A DNA stretch of 64,000 nt from Corynebacterium sp. 13CS0277 (lineage in GTDB: Bacteria; Actinomycetota; Actinomycetes; Mycobacteriales; Mycobacteriaceae), in the NCBI RefSeq assembly GCF_002994655.1, contig NZ_PPDL01000011.1:35727-99726 (forward strand), given 5' to 3'. The notes under the pieces were generated by a model, which did not search any database, was not told the origin of the DNA, and was given only the letters and a program-made list of their open reading frames with translations. The translations under genes were made by a program, and so were the position numbers. Within the stretch, counting starts at the first letter, position 1. Every line of letters starts with the position of its first letter. This document shows, one piece after another, positions 43,416-54,500 of this stretch.

Positions 43416-45479
43416 TTAGCCGACGTACTCGTCGAGGGCCTCGAGGAGGGATTCGCCGAACTTCTCCAGCTTCACCGGCCCCAGCCCGGAGATCTTCAAC
43501 AACTCGTGCGGGGTGCGCGGGGTGGCCTCCGCGATGGCGAGCAGCGTGGCATCAGAGAACACGATGTACGCCGGCTGCCCGAGCTCCTCCGCAGTGTGCT
43601 TGCGCCACTGGCGCAGGTGCTCCACGAGGCCATGGTCGGTATCACCGGGGCAGGATTCGCAGCGGCCCAACACTTTCGCCGCCGGGGTGTCCAGCACCCG
43701 GCCGCACACCCGACAGTTCGCCTGCTTGCGGCTGGAGTGGGCGGCGGTCACCGGCTTCGGGTCGGAGACAATGCCGTCGAGGAAGCGGGTGCGGTTGCGG
43801 GAGGCGCGGGCCCCTTCCTGCCGGGCGAGCGCCCACGACAGGTGCAGGTGCTCCCGGGCGCGGGTAATCCCGACGTAGAACAGGCGGCGTTCCTCCTCGA
43901 TGTGCTCCGGGCCGGCCTGGATGGCCTGCTTGATCGGCAGGGAGCCCTCCGACAGGCCCACCAAGAACACCGCATCCCACTCGAGGCCTTTCGCGGCGTG
44001 CAGCGACGCCAACGTCACCCCGTCGACCGCGGGCGGGTGCTTCGCATCCGCCCGGGTTTTCAACTCGCCTAAGAGCCCCGGCAGGGTCAAGTCGCCCGTC
44101 ATGGTGCCGAGCTCTTCGACAAGTTCGGCGAGCGCGTTGAGCGATTGCCACCGCTCCCGGGCCTGCGCGCCCTCCGGCTCGGTGGGGGTGAGCCCCAGCG
44201 GTGCGAGCGCCGCCCGCACCAGCCGCACCAGCCCCGGCCCGGTGGCCTCCTCGGGGAGATCATCGCGGCCGGACAGCCGCACCAGCTCGGTGATGGCCGC
44301 ACGGATTTCGGGACGGTTGTAGAACCCCTCCCCGCCACGCACCTGGTAGGGGATGTTCTCCTCCGACAGGGCCTGCTCAAACAGGGCGGAGTGGGCGTTG
44401 ATGCGGTACAGCACCGCAATCTCCCGGGCCGGCACCCCCTGCTGCAGCAGCTGCCCGATCCGGCGGGCCACGCCGCGCGCCTGGGCGGGCTCGTCATCAT
44501 AGGAGGTGAACGTCGGCTCCGGGCCGGCGGGCCGCATGCCCTCCAGGGTGAGCCTGGTGCCGGCCACCCGGCCGGTGGCCTGCCCGATCACGGTATTCGC
44601 CAGGTCCGTGACCTGCGGGGTGGAACGGTAGTCGCGCTGCAGGCGCGTCACGGACGCGTGCGGGTACTTCCGGGAGAAGTTGAGCAAATAGTTCGGCGTC
44701 GCACCCGTAAACGAGTAGATCGTCTGGTTGGCGTCGCCGACAACGGTGACGTCGTCACGCTCCCCCAGCCAGGCGTCCAACACCCGCTGCTGCAGGGGGG
44801 TGACGTCTTGGTACTCGTCGACGACGAAGCTGCGGTACTGGGTGCGGAACTCCTCCGCGATCGCCGCGGAGCTTTCCAACGCACCGGCGGTGTGCACCAG
44901 CAGGTCGTCGAAGTCGAGGAGCATCCCCTCCGGGGTGGTTTTCGACTGCTCGTACAGGCGGTAAGCCTGCGCGACTTTTTGCGGGTCGGCGGGCGCGGTG
45001 CGGTGGGAGGAATCCACCGCCGCCGGGTAGGCATCGGGGGAAATCAGCGAGGCTTTCGCCCACTCGATTTCGCTGAGCACGTCGCGCACCATGTCGGTGT
45101 TGTTCTCCAGGCCGGCGCCACGCACCGCGCGACCCACGAGAGGAAACTTGTTGTCCACCAGTTTCCACGGCAGGTTGCCGGCGATCTGGGGCCAGAAGTA
45201 GCTCAGCTGGCGGCGGGCCGCCGCGTGGAAGGTGCGGGCCTGCACCCCGCCGATGCCCATGAGCCCGAGGCGGTGCCGCATCTCGCCGGCGGCACGGGAG
45301 GTGAAGGTCACCGCCAGCACCCGGTTGGGGCTGACAAACCCCGTGTCAATCATGTGCGCGATCCGGTAGGTGATCGTGCGGGTTTTGCCGGTGCCGGCAC
45401 CCGCGAGAATGCACACCGGGCCGCGGGGCGCGGTGGCGGCGACCCGCTGGTCGTCATCGAGGGCGTCAAGATCAATCAT
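43416..45479 (-). CDS. uvrD2: UvrD2-type ATP-dependent DNA helicase with Zn-Cys and HRDC domains
   Basis: This 687-residue SF1 helicase has Walker A AGAGTGKT (26-33), VVDEYQDVTPLQ, QTIYSFTGA and VTLASLHAAKGLEWD. The C-terminal tetracysteine segment (CRVCGRVLD...CESC) and HRDC domain (last 75 residues) mark the mycobacterial UvrD2 type, a 3'-to-5' helicase. The start at 45479 overlaps the nudC stop by 8 bases, so the two are co-translated. Confidence 0.94.
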   Translation of the reverse strand: MIDLDALDDDQRVAATAPRGPVCILAGAGTGKTRTITYRIAHMIDTGFVSPNRVLAVTFTSRAAGEMRHRLGLMGIGGVQARTFHAAARRQLSYFWPQIAGNLPWKLVDNKFPLVGRAVRGAGLENNTDMVRDVLSEIEWAKASLISPDAYPAAVDSSHRTAPADPQKVAQAYRLYEQSKTTPEGMLLDFDDLLVHTAGALESSAAIAEEFRTQYRSFVVDEYQDVTPLQQRVLDAWLGERDDVTVVGDANQTIYSFTGATPNYLLNFSRKYPHASVTRLQRDYRSTPQVTDLANTVIGQATGRVAGTRLTLEGMRPAGPEPTFTSYDDEPAQARGVARRIGQLLQQGVPAREIAVLYRINAHSALFEQALSEENIPYQVRGGEGFYNRPEIRAAITELVRLSGRDDLPEEATGPGLVRLVRAALAPLGLTPTEPEGAQARERWQSLNALAELVEELGTMTGDLTLPGLLGELKTRADAKHPPAVDGVTLASLHAAKGLEWDAVFLVGLSEGSLPIKQAIQAGPEHIEEERRLFYVGITRAREHLHLSWALARQEGARASRNRTRFLDGIVSDPKPVTAAHSSRKQANCRVCGRVLDTPAAKVLGRCESCPGDTDHGLVEHLRQWRKHTAEELGQPAYIVFSDATLLAIAEATPRTPHELLKISGLGPVKLEKFGESLLEALDEYVG

Positions 45480-46386
45480 GGGAGAAAATGCTCTTCTGCG
45501 GGGTGAAAGCCTGGGTGTTGTGCGCCCAGTAGTCGAGAAGTTGGTGGGCGATCGAGCCGGGCGGCGACAGCGGCAGCGCCCCGGAGAGCACCTCCTCGCG
45601 GCGCAACCAGCGCACCTCGATGAGCTCCCCATCGCAGGGGCCGACGGCGTCGACGTCGTCGGTGACGCCGTACATTCCGAGCATCAATGCCCCGGAGGTC
45701 GGCCACGGCTGGGAGCCAAGATACCGCACCTGCCCCACCCGCCGGCCGGTTTCCTCCCACACCTCCCGGGCGAACGCCGCCTCGAGGGTTTCCCCGGGGC
45801 TGACGTAGCCGGCGATGAGGGAGAAAAAGTCCGGGCGCATCCGGTTGCGGCCCACGAGCACCCGGCCGGCGCATTCCACCAGCCCGATGACCGCCGGGTC
45901 AAGGCGGGGAAAGAACGGCGCCCCGAACTCCGAGGTGCCCACGCGGCCCTGCTCGTCGAAGGTCAAGGGGGTGCCATCACCCGGGTGGAAGCGGTGCGCT
46001 TCCTGATTTTTCACATACCCGGCCGCCGCCAACAGGTCAGGGCAGTCGCCCTGGGTGCCGAGAACCTCCCGCAGGTTCGCCACCCGCCCACCGTGCGCGA
46101 GCGCAACCGCGGCCACGGTGTCCTCGTCAACGAGTGCCGCCCACCGGTGGGGGCTCACCTGCGCGAGGTACCCCAGTCCCGGGACAGCAGTTCCCGCAGC
46201 CCCCGTGGCAGGCACACCTGCGGCAGGTGTCGTCGCGACCACGTGCGGGGCCGCGGGTGCCGCGAGGTGCTCCGCCACAGTCTCGGCAGGGTGTGCCTGG
46301 GAATCATCGAAGTCCACCCACACCGGGGTGCCATCGGCTCCGAGGGCAATGTCGAGGGTTTTTGTCAGCTGCAACAACTGCGCCAT
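45472..46386 (-). CDS. nudC: NudC-type NAD(H) pyrophosphatase lacking zinc cysteines
   Basis: This 304-residue Nudix hydrolase has the Nudix box at 193-218 (GETLEAAFAREVWEETG) and the NudC-specific SQPWP motif just after it. NudC cleaves NAD(H) and can remove NAD caps from RNA. The usual four-cysteine zinc site before the Nudix fold is gone: the region reads FHPGDGTPLTFDEQG, then SEFGAPFFPRLDPAV. An Ala/Pro-rich insertion lies at about 40-70. Confidence 0.9.
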   Translation of the reverse strand: MAQLLQLTKTLDIALGADGTPVWVDFDDSQAHPAETVAEHLAAPAAPHVVATTPAAGVPATGAAGTAVPGLGYLAQVSPHRWAALVDEDTVAAVALAHGGRVANLREVLGTQGDCPDLLAAAGYVKNQEAHRFHPGDGTPLTFDEQGRVGTSEFGAPFFPRLDPAVIGLVECAGRVLVGRNRMRPDFFSLIAGYVSPGETLEAAFAREVWEETGRRVGQVRYLGSQPWPTSGALMLGMYGVTDDVDAVGPCDGELIEVRWLRREEVLSGALPLSPPGSIAHQLLDYWAHNTQAFTPQKSIFSHD

Positions 46387-46405
46387 AGGCTGCGGGCCCC
46401 TTCGC

Positions 46406-47497
46406 CTAGCGGCCGATGGTCGGGGTGGACTGCTCCTCCGGGTTCGCCAACCCGCGGATAAACAGCAGCTTGTCGCCCGCCAGCACGGTGCGGGCCTCCG
46501 GGGTGTTGATGCGGTGCAGTTCGCCGGCGCGCACCACACCCAGAGCCAGCGGCGCGAGCTCCTTCGGGGACTTGCCCGCGTCCTGCGCGGAGACGATCCG
46601 CTCCGCGATCGCCAATCCGTCGTCGGGGCTCAGCAGGTCCTCGAGCATCTCCACCACGGTCGGGGTGACGGTCGCCAGCCCCAGCATGCGGCCGGCGGTC
46701 TCGGAGGAAATCACCACGGAATCCGCGCCCGACTGGCGCAGCAAGTGCACGTTCTCCGACTCGCGGACAGAGGCCACGATGGTGGCATTCGGCGCGATCT
46801 CACGCACCGACAAGGTCACCAGCACCGCAGTGTCGTCCATGTTGGGGGCGACGACCACAGCCTTAGCGCGGGCCACGCCGGCGAGTTTCAACACATCAGC
46901 CTTCGTGGCGGAACCCACCACGGTCACCAGGCCGCGCAGGGCCGCCACCTCGAGGGCGTCCTTGTCGGTGTCGACGACCACAATGTTGGCGGGCGAGACT
47001 CCGTCGGCCAGCAGCGCGGAGACCGCACTGCGGCCCTTGGTGCCGTAGCCGACGACGACGGTGTGGTCACGCATGTTTTTCCTCCAGCGCTGGATTTGTA
47101 GGGTGCGGCGCGTTTCGTCGGTCAGCACGGACAGCGTCGTACCGACCAAGAGGATCAGGAACAGGATCCTGATCGGGGTGATGATGAAGATGTTGACCAA
47201 GCGGGAGTGCTGGGTGATCGGGGCGATGTCACCGTAGCCCGTCGTCGACAGCGACACCGCGGAGTAGTAGATGGCGTCGATGAAGGTGAGGTCTTCGGTA
47301 TAGCCGCCCTTGTCGACCCACACGATGAACGCCACAAAAGCCATGAGGAAAATCGCATAGACGATGCGGCGGGTGATCAGCAGCCAGGGGCTAAACGTCC
47401 GCGGCGGCGGGATGCGGATAATTCCCAGCAGTGCGTGGTCGGGCAGGTCGACCAGTTCGGTGTCGCTGCGCAGGTTCGCGCGAATTCGAGACGGCAC
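46406..47497 (-). CDS. Potassium-channel-type protein with RCK/TrkA-N domain (Rv3200c-like)
   Basis: This 363-residue protein has two membrane helices flanking the selectivity filter TTGYGD (85-90). A RCK/TrkA-N domain (VVVGYGTKGRSAVSALL) and a TrkA-C-like end follow. It would form a tetrameric cation channel gated by cytosolic ligands. The GTG start is at 47497. Confidence 0.92.
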   Translation of the reverse strand: MPSRIRANLRSDTELVDLPDHALLGIIRIPPPRTFSPWLLITRRIVYAIFLMAFVAFIVWVDKGGYTEDLTFIDAIYYSAVSLSTTGYGDIAPITQHSRLVNIFIITPIRILFLILLVGTTLSVLTDETRRTLQIQRWRKNMRDHTVVVGYGTKGRSAVSALLADGVSPANIVVVDTDKDALEVAALRGLVTVVGSATKADVLKLAGVARAKAVVVAPNMDDTAVLVTLSVREIAPNATIVASVRESENVHLLRQSGADSVVISSETAGRMLGLATVTPTVVEMLEDLLSPDDGLAIAERIVSAQDAGKSPKELAPLALGVVRAGELHRINTPEARTVLAGDKLLFIRGLANPEEQSTPTIGR

Positions 47498-47718
47498 TTC
47501 GCTGCACGCTCACTTTCTAGCTCAACGGTTGGGGGACGGGCGCGTCTGCGGCCTGCGACGTGCGCGCGTCAGCATCGTCCGGCACGACCTGGCAGGTGAC
47601 GCGAGTGAGCATCTCGCGGAGCACCGCCCGGCGTGCCACAGGTGCGAGGATTCTAGGCTGCTGGCGGCAGCACAGAATCCGCGGCAGTCTCCGTCGCGCA
47701 CGCGCCGCGTGCGCGGGG

Positions 47719-50700
47719 TTACTGCCTCGCGGTGACCAGCTTCGACAGCTCCTCGATGTCGGGGAGGTGGCGGGGAACCACGAAGTGGTCGAAGCCGATG
47801 TAATAGAAGCCCGCGTCAATGTCTGCGAGATCGATGTCACGCAACTCCCGGGTGGAGGCCTGGGTGCGCGCCATGATGTCCCGCAGCGCCTCAGTGAGGC
47901 GACCACCGTGGTGAGCAGCGACATGTGTGCTCCCCGCCAGGTCGTCACGGGTGATGGACTTCAGCAATTGTGCGAGTGCGTAACGGTACACCGCAAGTTG
48001 GATCGCTGCATCTTGGAGTTCCTTACCTTTCGGCGGGACTCCCGACTTCCAGTCGACCACTTGCCACCCGCGTGTGATGTCGTCGCCGCTGTGGAAGATG
48101 GCGTCGATACGCCCGGTCACCATTTTGCCGCCGAGGGAGACCGTGAACGGGTACTCGACGGCGACGGGCTGCCGGTCCGCCCACGAGCTGGCGAGGAATT
48201 TTTCTTTGAGCTCTTTCAGCTGCGCCGGGGTGACGTCCTCCTCCCCCATGCCGGGGAGTTCATCGTCGTCGAGCAGGCTGGTGGCCCCGTAGTAGTCCTC
48301 GATCCATTGGTGGAGGGCGGTGCCGCGCTTGGCGTAGGCGTTGGGCTTGAACGGCCGGGGTCGGCGGCGGCGTTTCGCGAACTCTTCCGGGTCCTTGCGC
48401 AAGGAGATGACGTCGGAGGCGGTGAGTTCGTCGCCGATGCGGACGGTGACCTCTGGGGTTTCCGCGCGGCGGGCTTCCTCGATGATCGCGTCGACGTCCC
48501 GCGCCCACAACGCGGGCCCGGCAGCACTGTCGGTGGTGTCAGTGCTGTCGGCGTCCTGTGCCGAGTGTTGCTCGGCCGCGAGGCGCGCGTATTCGGCGCG
48601 GGTGCGCTCGGCGGCGCGGTGCACGCCCACGGCGCGGGCGCCGAGGAACTCCCGCGGGAACGGCAGGGAGCCTTCCGGCACCTCCACGCTGGCGTAGAAG
48701 CCCGCCGGGGCGTCCGCTGCGGGCGTGGTGGCAGTCGCCGGCGACGGGCCGTCCGCCGCCACAGGCGCCGTGTCGCCCGTGGCGCACGCGAATGCGCCGG
48801 TCGTATCCCGCACCAGTTCCGGGTGGGCCTGCATGAGGGCCTGCAGCACGGAAAACGGCGGGTCTTCCTTCTGCCCACCGTTGGCCGCCGCGGAGGTCAC
48901 GATGAGGGTGCGTTCCGCCCGGGTCAGTGCGACGTAGAACAGCCGCTCCACCTCGCCGAGCTCGTTGGAGGACAGTTCCTGCTTGAAGGCTTTCACCGCA
49001 GCACTCAACGCCTGCTGGGTGTCGACCTCACTGGTGTCGAGCACCGGCGCGCCGAAGCGATGCGCCACACCACCGTCCGCGTCCGAGCGCAGCGCCGTCG
49101 GCATCATGCCGGGCGTGGTCACCCAGGTGCTCACGCCCTTGATGCCGTACACCCGGGAGGTCGCACCAATGACGGCGACGGTGCCCCACTCCAGCCCCTT
49201 GGCTTTGTGCACGGTGAGCAGCTGGACTCGATCGCCACTGACGGCAACATCGCCGCGTTCGAGGCCGAGGTCGTGGGCGCGCGCCAGGTCGAAGTAGTCC
49301 AGCATTCCCGCCAAGCTTGCCCCGGGGATGCGCGCATAGTTCGCCACTTCTTCCGCGAGCTTGTCGAGGTGGGCGGTGCCCACACGGGCGCGGCTGCGCG
49401 TGTCTTCGCGGGCAAGGACTTCGCTGCGCAGCCCCACCACGGAGTCGATGTCATTGATGAGGTCAGTGAGGCTGCCGCCCAGGCTGTTGGTGCGCAGCTC
49501 TCTCAGTTCGCTGGCGAGCACGCTGAGCCGGCGGTAGCCCTCCTCGCTGTAGCGTTCCCGCTCCCCGAGGTCGGCGACAGCGTCGGCGAGGCCGACGGTG
49601 GTGTCGTCCGACTGGTCGAGTAGGCCCGCGAGCTCCCGGGCAAAGGTCTCACACGCCGCCGCGTCGAGCGGCTGCTCGGGGGACTCGGACGTGTCCTCGT
49701 CGGTGGCGCGTGCGCTGCGGGCATGCAGCAGGTCCAGGATGTGCGCCTGCAGATCCGGCGCATCGAGCCGCAGCCCCAGCTTCTCCTCCGCGTCGGCAAC
49801 AGTGCGTGCGTCCTCCGGCATCGGCTGCGCGGCCGCCGCGTCCTCATCCGTGACGGTGGTGACGTTGCGTCGGTTGACGCGGCCGGCGAGGTTGCGGGCA
49901 CGCACCCCCAGGGCGCGCAGGTCCGACAAGCCCAGGCCCACATGCGGGCCGAGGAGGATCCGCAACGAGGCCACGTCATCCTGGGGGTGGATGAGCATCC
50001 GGGCGATCGCCAGGGTGTCGGCGACCTCCGGCACGTCGAGGAGGCCTTTGAGACCGACGATCTCGAAGGGAATGTCGCGCGCGGCGAGCGCTGCCGCCAT
50101 GGGGGCGGTCTGGGCGTTTTTGCGGACGAGCACCGCACCGGTGAATTCTTTGCCCTCGGCACGCCGGGCGTAGAAGTCCTCGGCCAGCATGTCGGCGACG
50201 GCGTCGATCTCCTCGGCCGCGGTGGCGTAGCGCCCCAGAATCACGGTGCCGCTGGGGGCACCGGCGCGGGGTTGCAGCGGAGAGACGATCCGTGAGCTGC
50301 TGTCGAGCGCACCCAACTGGCCGACGGTGGCGTCGTTGGCGAGCTCCAGCACCTCCGGCGGGTTACGCCAGGAGGTGGTGAGTTCCCGCATCTCGGCGCC
50401 CTCGAGCCGCAGCACCGGTGCCTGCTCGCCGTCCGCGCCTGCCGGAGTGTCGGCGACGACGCGGGGGAAGTCGCGGACGAACTCCAGCAGGTTGCTCGCC
50501 GTCGCGCCGCGCCAGGAGTAGATCGCCTGCATGGGGTCGCCGACGGCTGTCACCGCGATGCCGCGCGCCACGGAGCTGAGCTCACGCTCGTCCGCTGCCG
50601 GCTGCGTGCTGCTCGTCACCGGGGTGCTCGGGTGGGGGTCGCCGAAGAGGTTCGACAGCAGGATGCGCTGCGCGGCGGAGGTGTCCTGGTATTCGTCGAG

Positions 50701-51597
50701 CATGACCGCGCGGAAGCGGGCCCGCTGGGACTCGCGCACTTCCGGGCGCAGGCGGGCGACGCGGGCGGCGACGCTCATCTGCTCGGAGAAGGTCATGACG
50801 TTGCGGCGACGCAGCTCCGCACGCAGCGCGTCCACCGCCGGCAGCAACGCCAGGCGGCGCTGCTGGGCGTCCATGGCGTCCCGGGTGTCCTTGGTGATGC
50901 CTTCGGGGTTTTTCGCACGCTTCGACGGCGGCAGCGACTGCAGTTCGGCGAGGAACGCGGTGGTTTCCTCCCGCACGACGTCGGTACCAATGAGGTGGTT
51001 GTCCAGCTCGTTGTTCAGGTCCATGACCTGCCTGACGATGTTCTTCAGCCCGTAGTTGTCGGCCAAGTGCAGCTCTCCCCGCAGGGAGGACACGACATCG
51101 CGGGTGATGAGGAACAACTCCGTGGTGCTGATGAGTCGCGCGGATGGTTCCACGGGCAGCAGCAGCCCGTACTCGCGCACCAGCCGTCCGGCATAGGAGT
51201 CGTAGGTCAGCACCGTCGGGTTGGCGGTCGCCAGGCTGCGGGCCAGCTGCCCGTCGTCGTCAATGAGCGGCAGTTCCGGGGCCTGCGACAGTGCCTTGAG
51301 CCGGTGCCGGATCCGCAGGCCAAGCTCCTGGGCGGCTTTCCGGGTGAAGGTAAGGCCGAGGACGGCGTCAGCGTCGACGAAGCGGTTGGCGACGAGCCAG
51401 ACGACACGGGCCGCCATCGTTTCGGTTTTGCCGGCACCAGCACCGGCGACGACGAGCAGGGGCTCCGCCGGCGCGGTAATGACGGCGGCCTGCTGGGCGG
51501 TGGGCGGGAACGGCTGCCGCAACCACCGGGACAGCTCTTCCGCGCTGACGAAGGGTTCGCGGGCGGCCTGCTGGGTGGGGTCAGGGGTGTTAAGCAT
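47719..51597 (-). CDS. adnB: AdnB, motor-active subunit of the AdnAB helicase-nuclease
   Basis: This 1292-residue protein is a UvrD-like helicase with Walker A AGAGAGKT (51-58), LDEYQDTSAAQR and AIYSWRGAT. A C-terminal RecB-type nuclease domain carries GRIDAIF, DWKSG and QLAVYRYA. With AdnA it resects double-strand breaks. It is longer than the mycobacterial protein because of acidic and Ala-rich insertions. It overlaps adnA by 8 bases. Confidence 0.94.
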   Translation of the reverse strand: MLNTPDPTQQAAREPFVSAEELSRWLRQPFPPTAQQAAVITAPAEPLLVVAGAGAGKTETMAARVVWLVANRFVDADAVLGLTFTRKAAQELGLRIRHRLKALSQAPELPLIDDDGQLARSLATANPTVLTYDSYAGRLVREYGLLLPVEPSARLISTTELFLITRDVVSSLRGELHLADNYGLKNIVRQVMDLNNELDNHLIGTDVVREETTAFLAELQSLPPSKRAKNPEGITKDTRDAMDAQQRRLALLPAVDALRAELRRRNVMTFSEQMSVAARVARLRPEVRESQRARFRAVMLDEYQDTSAAQRILLSNLFGDPHPSTPVTSSTQPAADERELSSVARGIAVTAVGDPMQAIYSWRGATASNLLEFVRDFPRVVADTPAGADGEQAPVLRLEGAEMRELTTSWRNPPEVLELANDATVGQLGALDSSSRIVSPLQPRAGAPSGTVILGRYATAAEEIDAVADMLAEDFYARRAEGKEFTGAVLVRKNAQTAPMAAALAARDIPFEIVGLKGLLDVPEVADTLAIARMLIHPQDDVASLRILLGPHVGLGLSDLRALGVRARNLAGRVNRRNVTTVTDEDAAAAQPMPEDARTVADAEEKLGLRLDAPDLQAHILDLLHARSARATDEDTSESPEQPLDAAACETFARELAGLLDQSDDTTVGLADAVADLGERERYSEEGYRRLSVLASELRELRTNSLGGSLTDLINDIDSVVGLRSEVLAREDTRSRARVGTAHLDKLAEEVANYARIPGASLAGMLDYFDLARAHDLGLERGDVAVSGDRVQLLTVHKAKGLEWGTVAVIGATSRVYGIKGVSTWVTTPGMMPTALRSDADGGVAHRFGAPVLDTSEVDTQQALSAAVKAFKQELSSNELGEVERLFYVALTRAERTLIVTSAAANGGQKEDPPFSVLQALMQAHPELVRDTTGAFACATGDTAPVAADGPSPATATTPAADAPAGFYASVEVPEGSLPFPREFLGARAVGVHRAAERTRAEYARLAAEQHSAQDADSTDTTDSAAGPALWARDVDAIIEEARRAETPEVTVRIGDELTASDVISLRKDPEEFAKRRRRPRPFKPNAYAKRGTALHQWIEDYYGATSLLDDDELPGMGEEDVTPAQLKELKEKFLASSWADRQPVAVEYPFTVSLGGKMVTGRIDAIFHSGDDITRGWQVVDWKSGVPPKGKELQDAAIQLAVYRYALAQLLKSITRDDLAGSTHVAAHHGGRLTEALRDIMARTQASTRELRDIDLADIDAGFYYIGFDHFVVPRHLPDIEELSKLVTARQ

Positions 51598-54500
51598 CGG
51601 TGGTGACAGTCCCTTCGGCGGTCGTCGGGCAGATCGTGGTCAGGCGGCAGCTTTGACAGTGGGGTCCCGGCTGGGCCAGGACGCTGGGGCCGCGCAGGTT
51701 GCGGGCGGCGCGGGCGAGGATCGCCCCCAACTCTTCCCGGTGGTCCTCGTCGAGGGCGGCCTGGTCGCGTTGGGTGACGATGGTGGTGCGGGCGGCGTGG
51801 CCCACGTAGACGAGTTGCGCGCCCGCGACCGTCTGCCCCTGGCCTTCCTTGGCGGTGCGATACGCCCCGTCCGGGGCTTGGTGCGCGTGGGTGAGCGCCA
51901 GCTGGTACGTCGCGAGCTGGAGGTTGGCTTCTGCCTTCGCCTGGCTGACTGCGCTGCCGGTTTTGATGTCGACGATGCGCAGCCCGTCGCTGTGGTGCTC
52001 GATGCGGTCGGCGCGGCCCCGGATCCTCACCTGGGTGCCGTCTGCGGCACCGGCCTCGGCTGCGCGAGCGGCGTCGTCGCCCTCTGCGGCGCGCAGCGGG
52101 TGCTCGCGGACGCGCAGGTCCACGTCGACGACAGCCTCGAGGTCAAGCCCCTCAAGCACCCCGCCGCGGGCGCGCACCCAGGCGGCGGTGTTGTCGAGGG
52201 TGGTGTCCAGGGCTGCGTGGAGGCGGGCGACTTCCCAGTCGGGCCCGGTGATGAACACGTCGTAGACGTCGTGCACCAGCCCTCGGATGGCCTTCAGGGG
52301 GATGCCCCGGGCCATTGCTTCTGCGGCGGCGTGGACGAGGGTGCCGCGCCGCAGCACCATGGTGTCGCCGATGGGTTGGGCGAGCATGCGGCTGATGACG
52401 GTCTGCGCCGGGCAGGCGGTGACATATTCGACCTGGGAGGGCGAGAGCGTGACGGGGTCGCCTGCCGGCACGAGCGGCCTCGCCGTGCTGGGCGGGAGTT
52501 CGCCCCACCAGTAGTCGGGGTGCGCGGTGTGGATGCCCGCGTGGGCGAGCCGCGCCAGCTGGGTGGCGGCTTGGTCGGCGAGGCGGGGGTGTTCATCGGA
52601 GCTGGCGACGCGGCGGAGTTCTGCCACGAGTGTCGGCACCGCCAGCAGCGGGCTGGGCAGCACGAGCTGTTCGGTGGCTTCCACGAGCGCGTCCCGCTGG
52701 GCGGCCAGGCTGCCATCGGTGTCGCCGAGGGTGAACAGGGCGAGTTCCTCCTCGGGGGTTTCGGTGGCCAGCACCGCAGCGCTGTCGCCCGCGCCCGGGG
52801 CATCGTCGCCCACGGCGTCCTCCGCATCCGCTGCGGCACCAATGGGCGGGATAAGGCCGGCCATAATGTCTTCGCCGCGAAGGCGCACGAAGCTGTCATC
52901 GAGGTCGTCGAGGAACCGCGAGGGCACCAGCTGGGCGTCCTCGGGGCTGTCGACGGTGGTGACGACGAGGGTGTCGGTCGCGCGGCTGAGCGCCATATGG
53001 AACAGCCGGAGTTCTTCGGCGAGGCGCTCGCCGGCCCGTGAGACGTGCAGGCGGGGGTCAATGCCCTCGCCGGCCAGGTCGACGAGCTCTTCCTGCCCGA
53101 ACAGGGTGCCGGTCTCGCCGATGGTGGGCCAGGAGTCTTCCTGTACCCCGGCGACGATGACGACGGGCCACTGTTGTCCGGCCACACCGTGGGCGGTGAG
53201 GATGGTGACCGCGTCCGGGGTGGCGGCCCGCCGGTCGCGGGCTGCGGTCGGCAGCTGTTGTTCGTTGACGGCGTCGATGAAGCTCTGGATGCCGGCGGTG
53301 GGGCGGCGTTCGGCGAAGTCGCCGGCCATGTCGAAGAGGTTCATCATGGCGTCGAGTGCGGTGTCCGCCTGGGAGCCGCGGGCGCCACCGCGCAGGGCGA
53401 CTGCGGTGAGGCTCACGTCGAGCCCGGTGGCTTGCCACACGGACCACAGGATCTGTTCGACGGAGTCCTTGCGGGCGAGCGCATCGCGCCCGGCCCGGAG
53501 GACGTTCTCCAGGCGGGTGAAGATCGCCAGCTCACTGTCGGTGAGGTGGGCGAAGGCGGCGGCCAGTTCTGCTTCGCGCGCGCCGGCGGAGTCCTCGGCG
53601 TCCTGCAGGGACTCCGGGCTCAGCAGGTCCACGAGGATGTCGAGGGCGCGGCGATTGCCGCCCCGGGCCATCTCCGATTGACGCAGACCGCGAATGAGTC
53701 GCCGCAGCGTGACCGGGTCGGCGCCACCAACCGGGCCCAGCACGAGGGATTCCACTTCGGCGGGGGTCAGTGCCCGCAGCGCACCCGTGAGCGCCAACAG
53801 CAGCTGTTGGATCAGCGGCTGTTCGCTGAGCACCATGTCGGTGGAGTCCTGGTGCACGGGCACCCCGTTGGCGAGCAGCGCCCGCTTGAGGCGCTGGATG
53901 TGGCCGGCTTCGCGGACGATGACGACGTGGTCGGACCAGGCGCGCCCCTCGAGCAGGTGGCTGCGGCGCAGGGTGTCGGCAACGATGGCGGGCTGGGTGG
54001 CGGCCCGCGTGCAGGTCACGAGCGCTGCCGTCGTGGGGTGACGGTAGGTGCCGGTCAAGGTGATGCTGTGTTCTGCGGGGACCTCAAGGTCGGCGAAGTA
54101 GCGGGGGTCGGCGCCGCGGAAGCGGAACACGGCCTGCTCGACGTCGCCGCCAATGATGCTGGTGGGCACCACGCCCCGGAGTTCCTCCACGAGCCGGGCG
54201 GCCGTGGGATCCAAGTTTTGGGCGTCGTCGACGACGAGGGTGTCGATGTCACCGAGGATGCGCTCCCGCAGGGCGCTCGCCTGGGGGTCGTTGAGCGCGG
54301 CGAGCGCCCGGCTGGTCAGTTCCGAGGCGTTGAGCTGATTCCGGCCGGACAGCGTGGCAATCGCCCGGTATTCGGCGAGGAAGTCGCCGGCCGCCACCCA
54401 CAGGTCACGGTCGTAGGTTGCACCCCACTCGCGGAGCTGCTGGGGAGACAGACCGCGTTCCTCGGCGCGGAGGAGGAAGTCGCGCAGAGCGCGGGCGAAG

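Noticed and set aside
47560..49623. Plus-strand frames of over 500 codons opposite adnB and adnA
   Set aside because: Typical high-GC shadows; the minus-strand genes have complete helicase and nuclease motifs.
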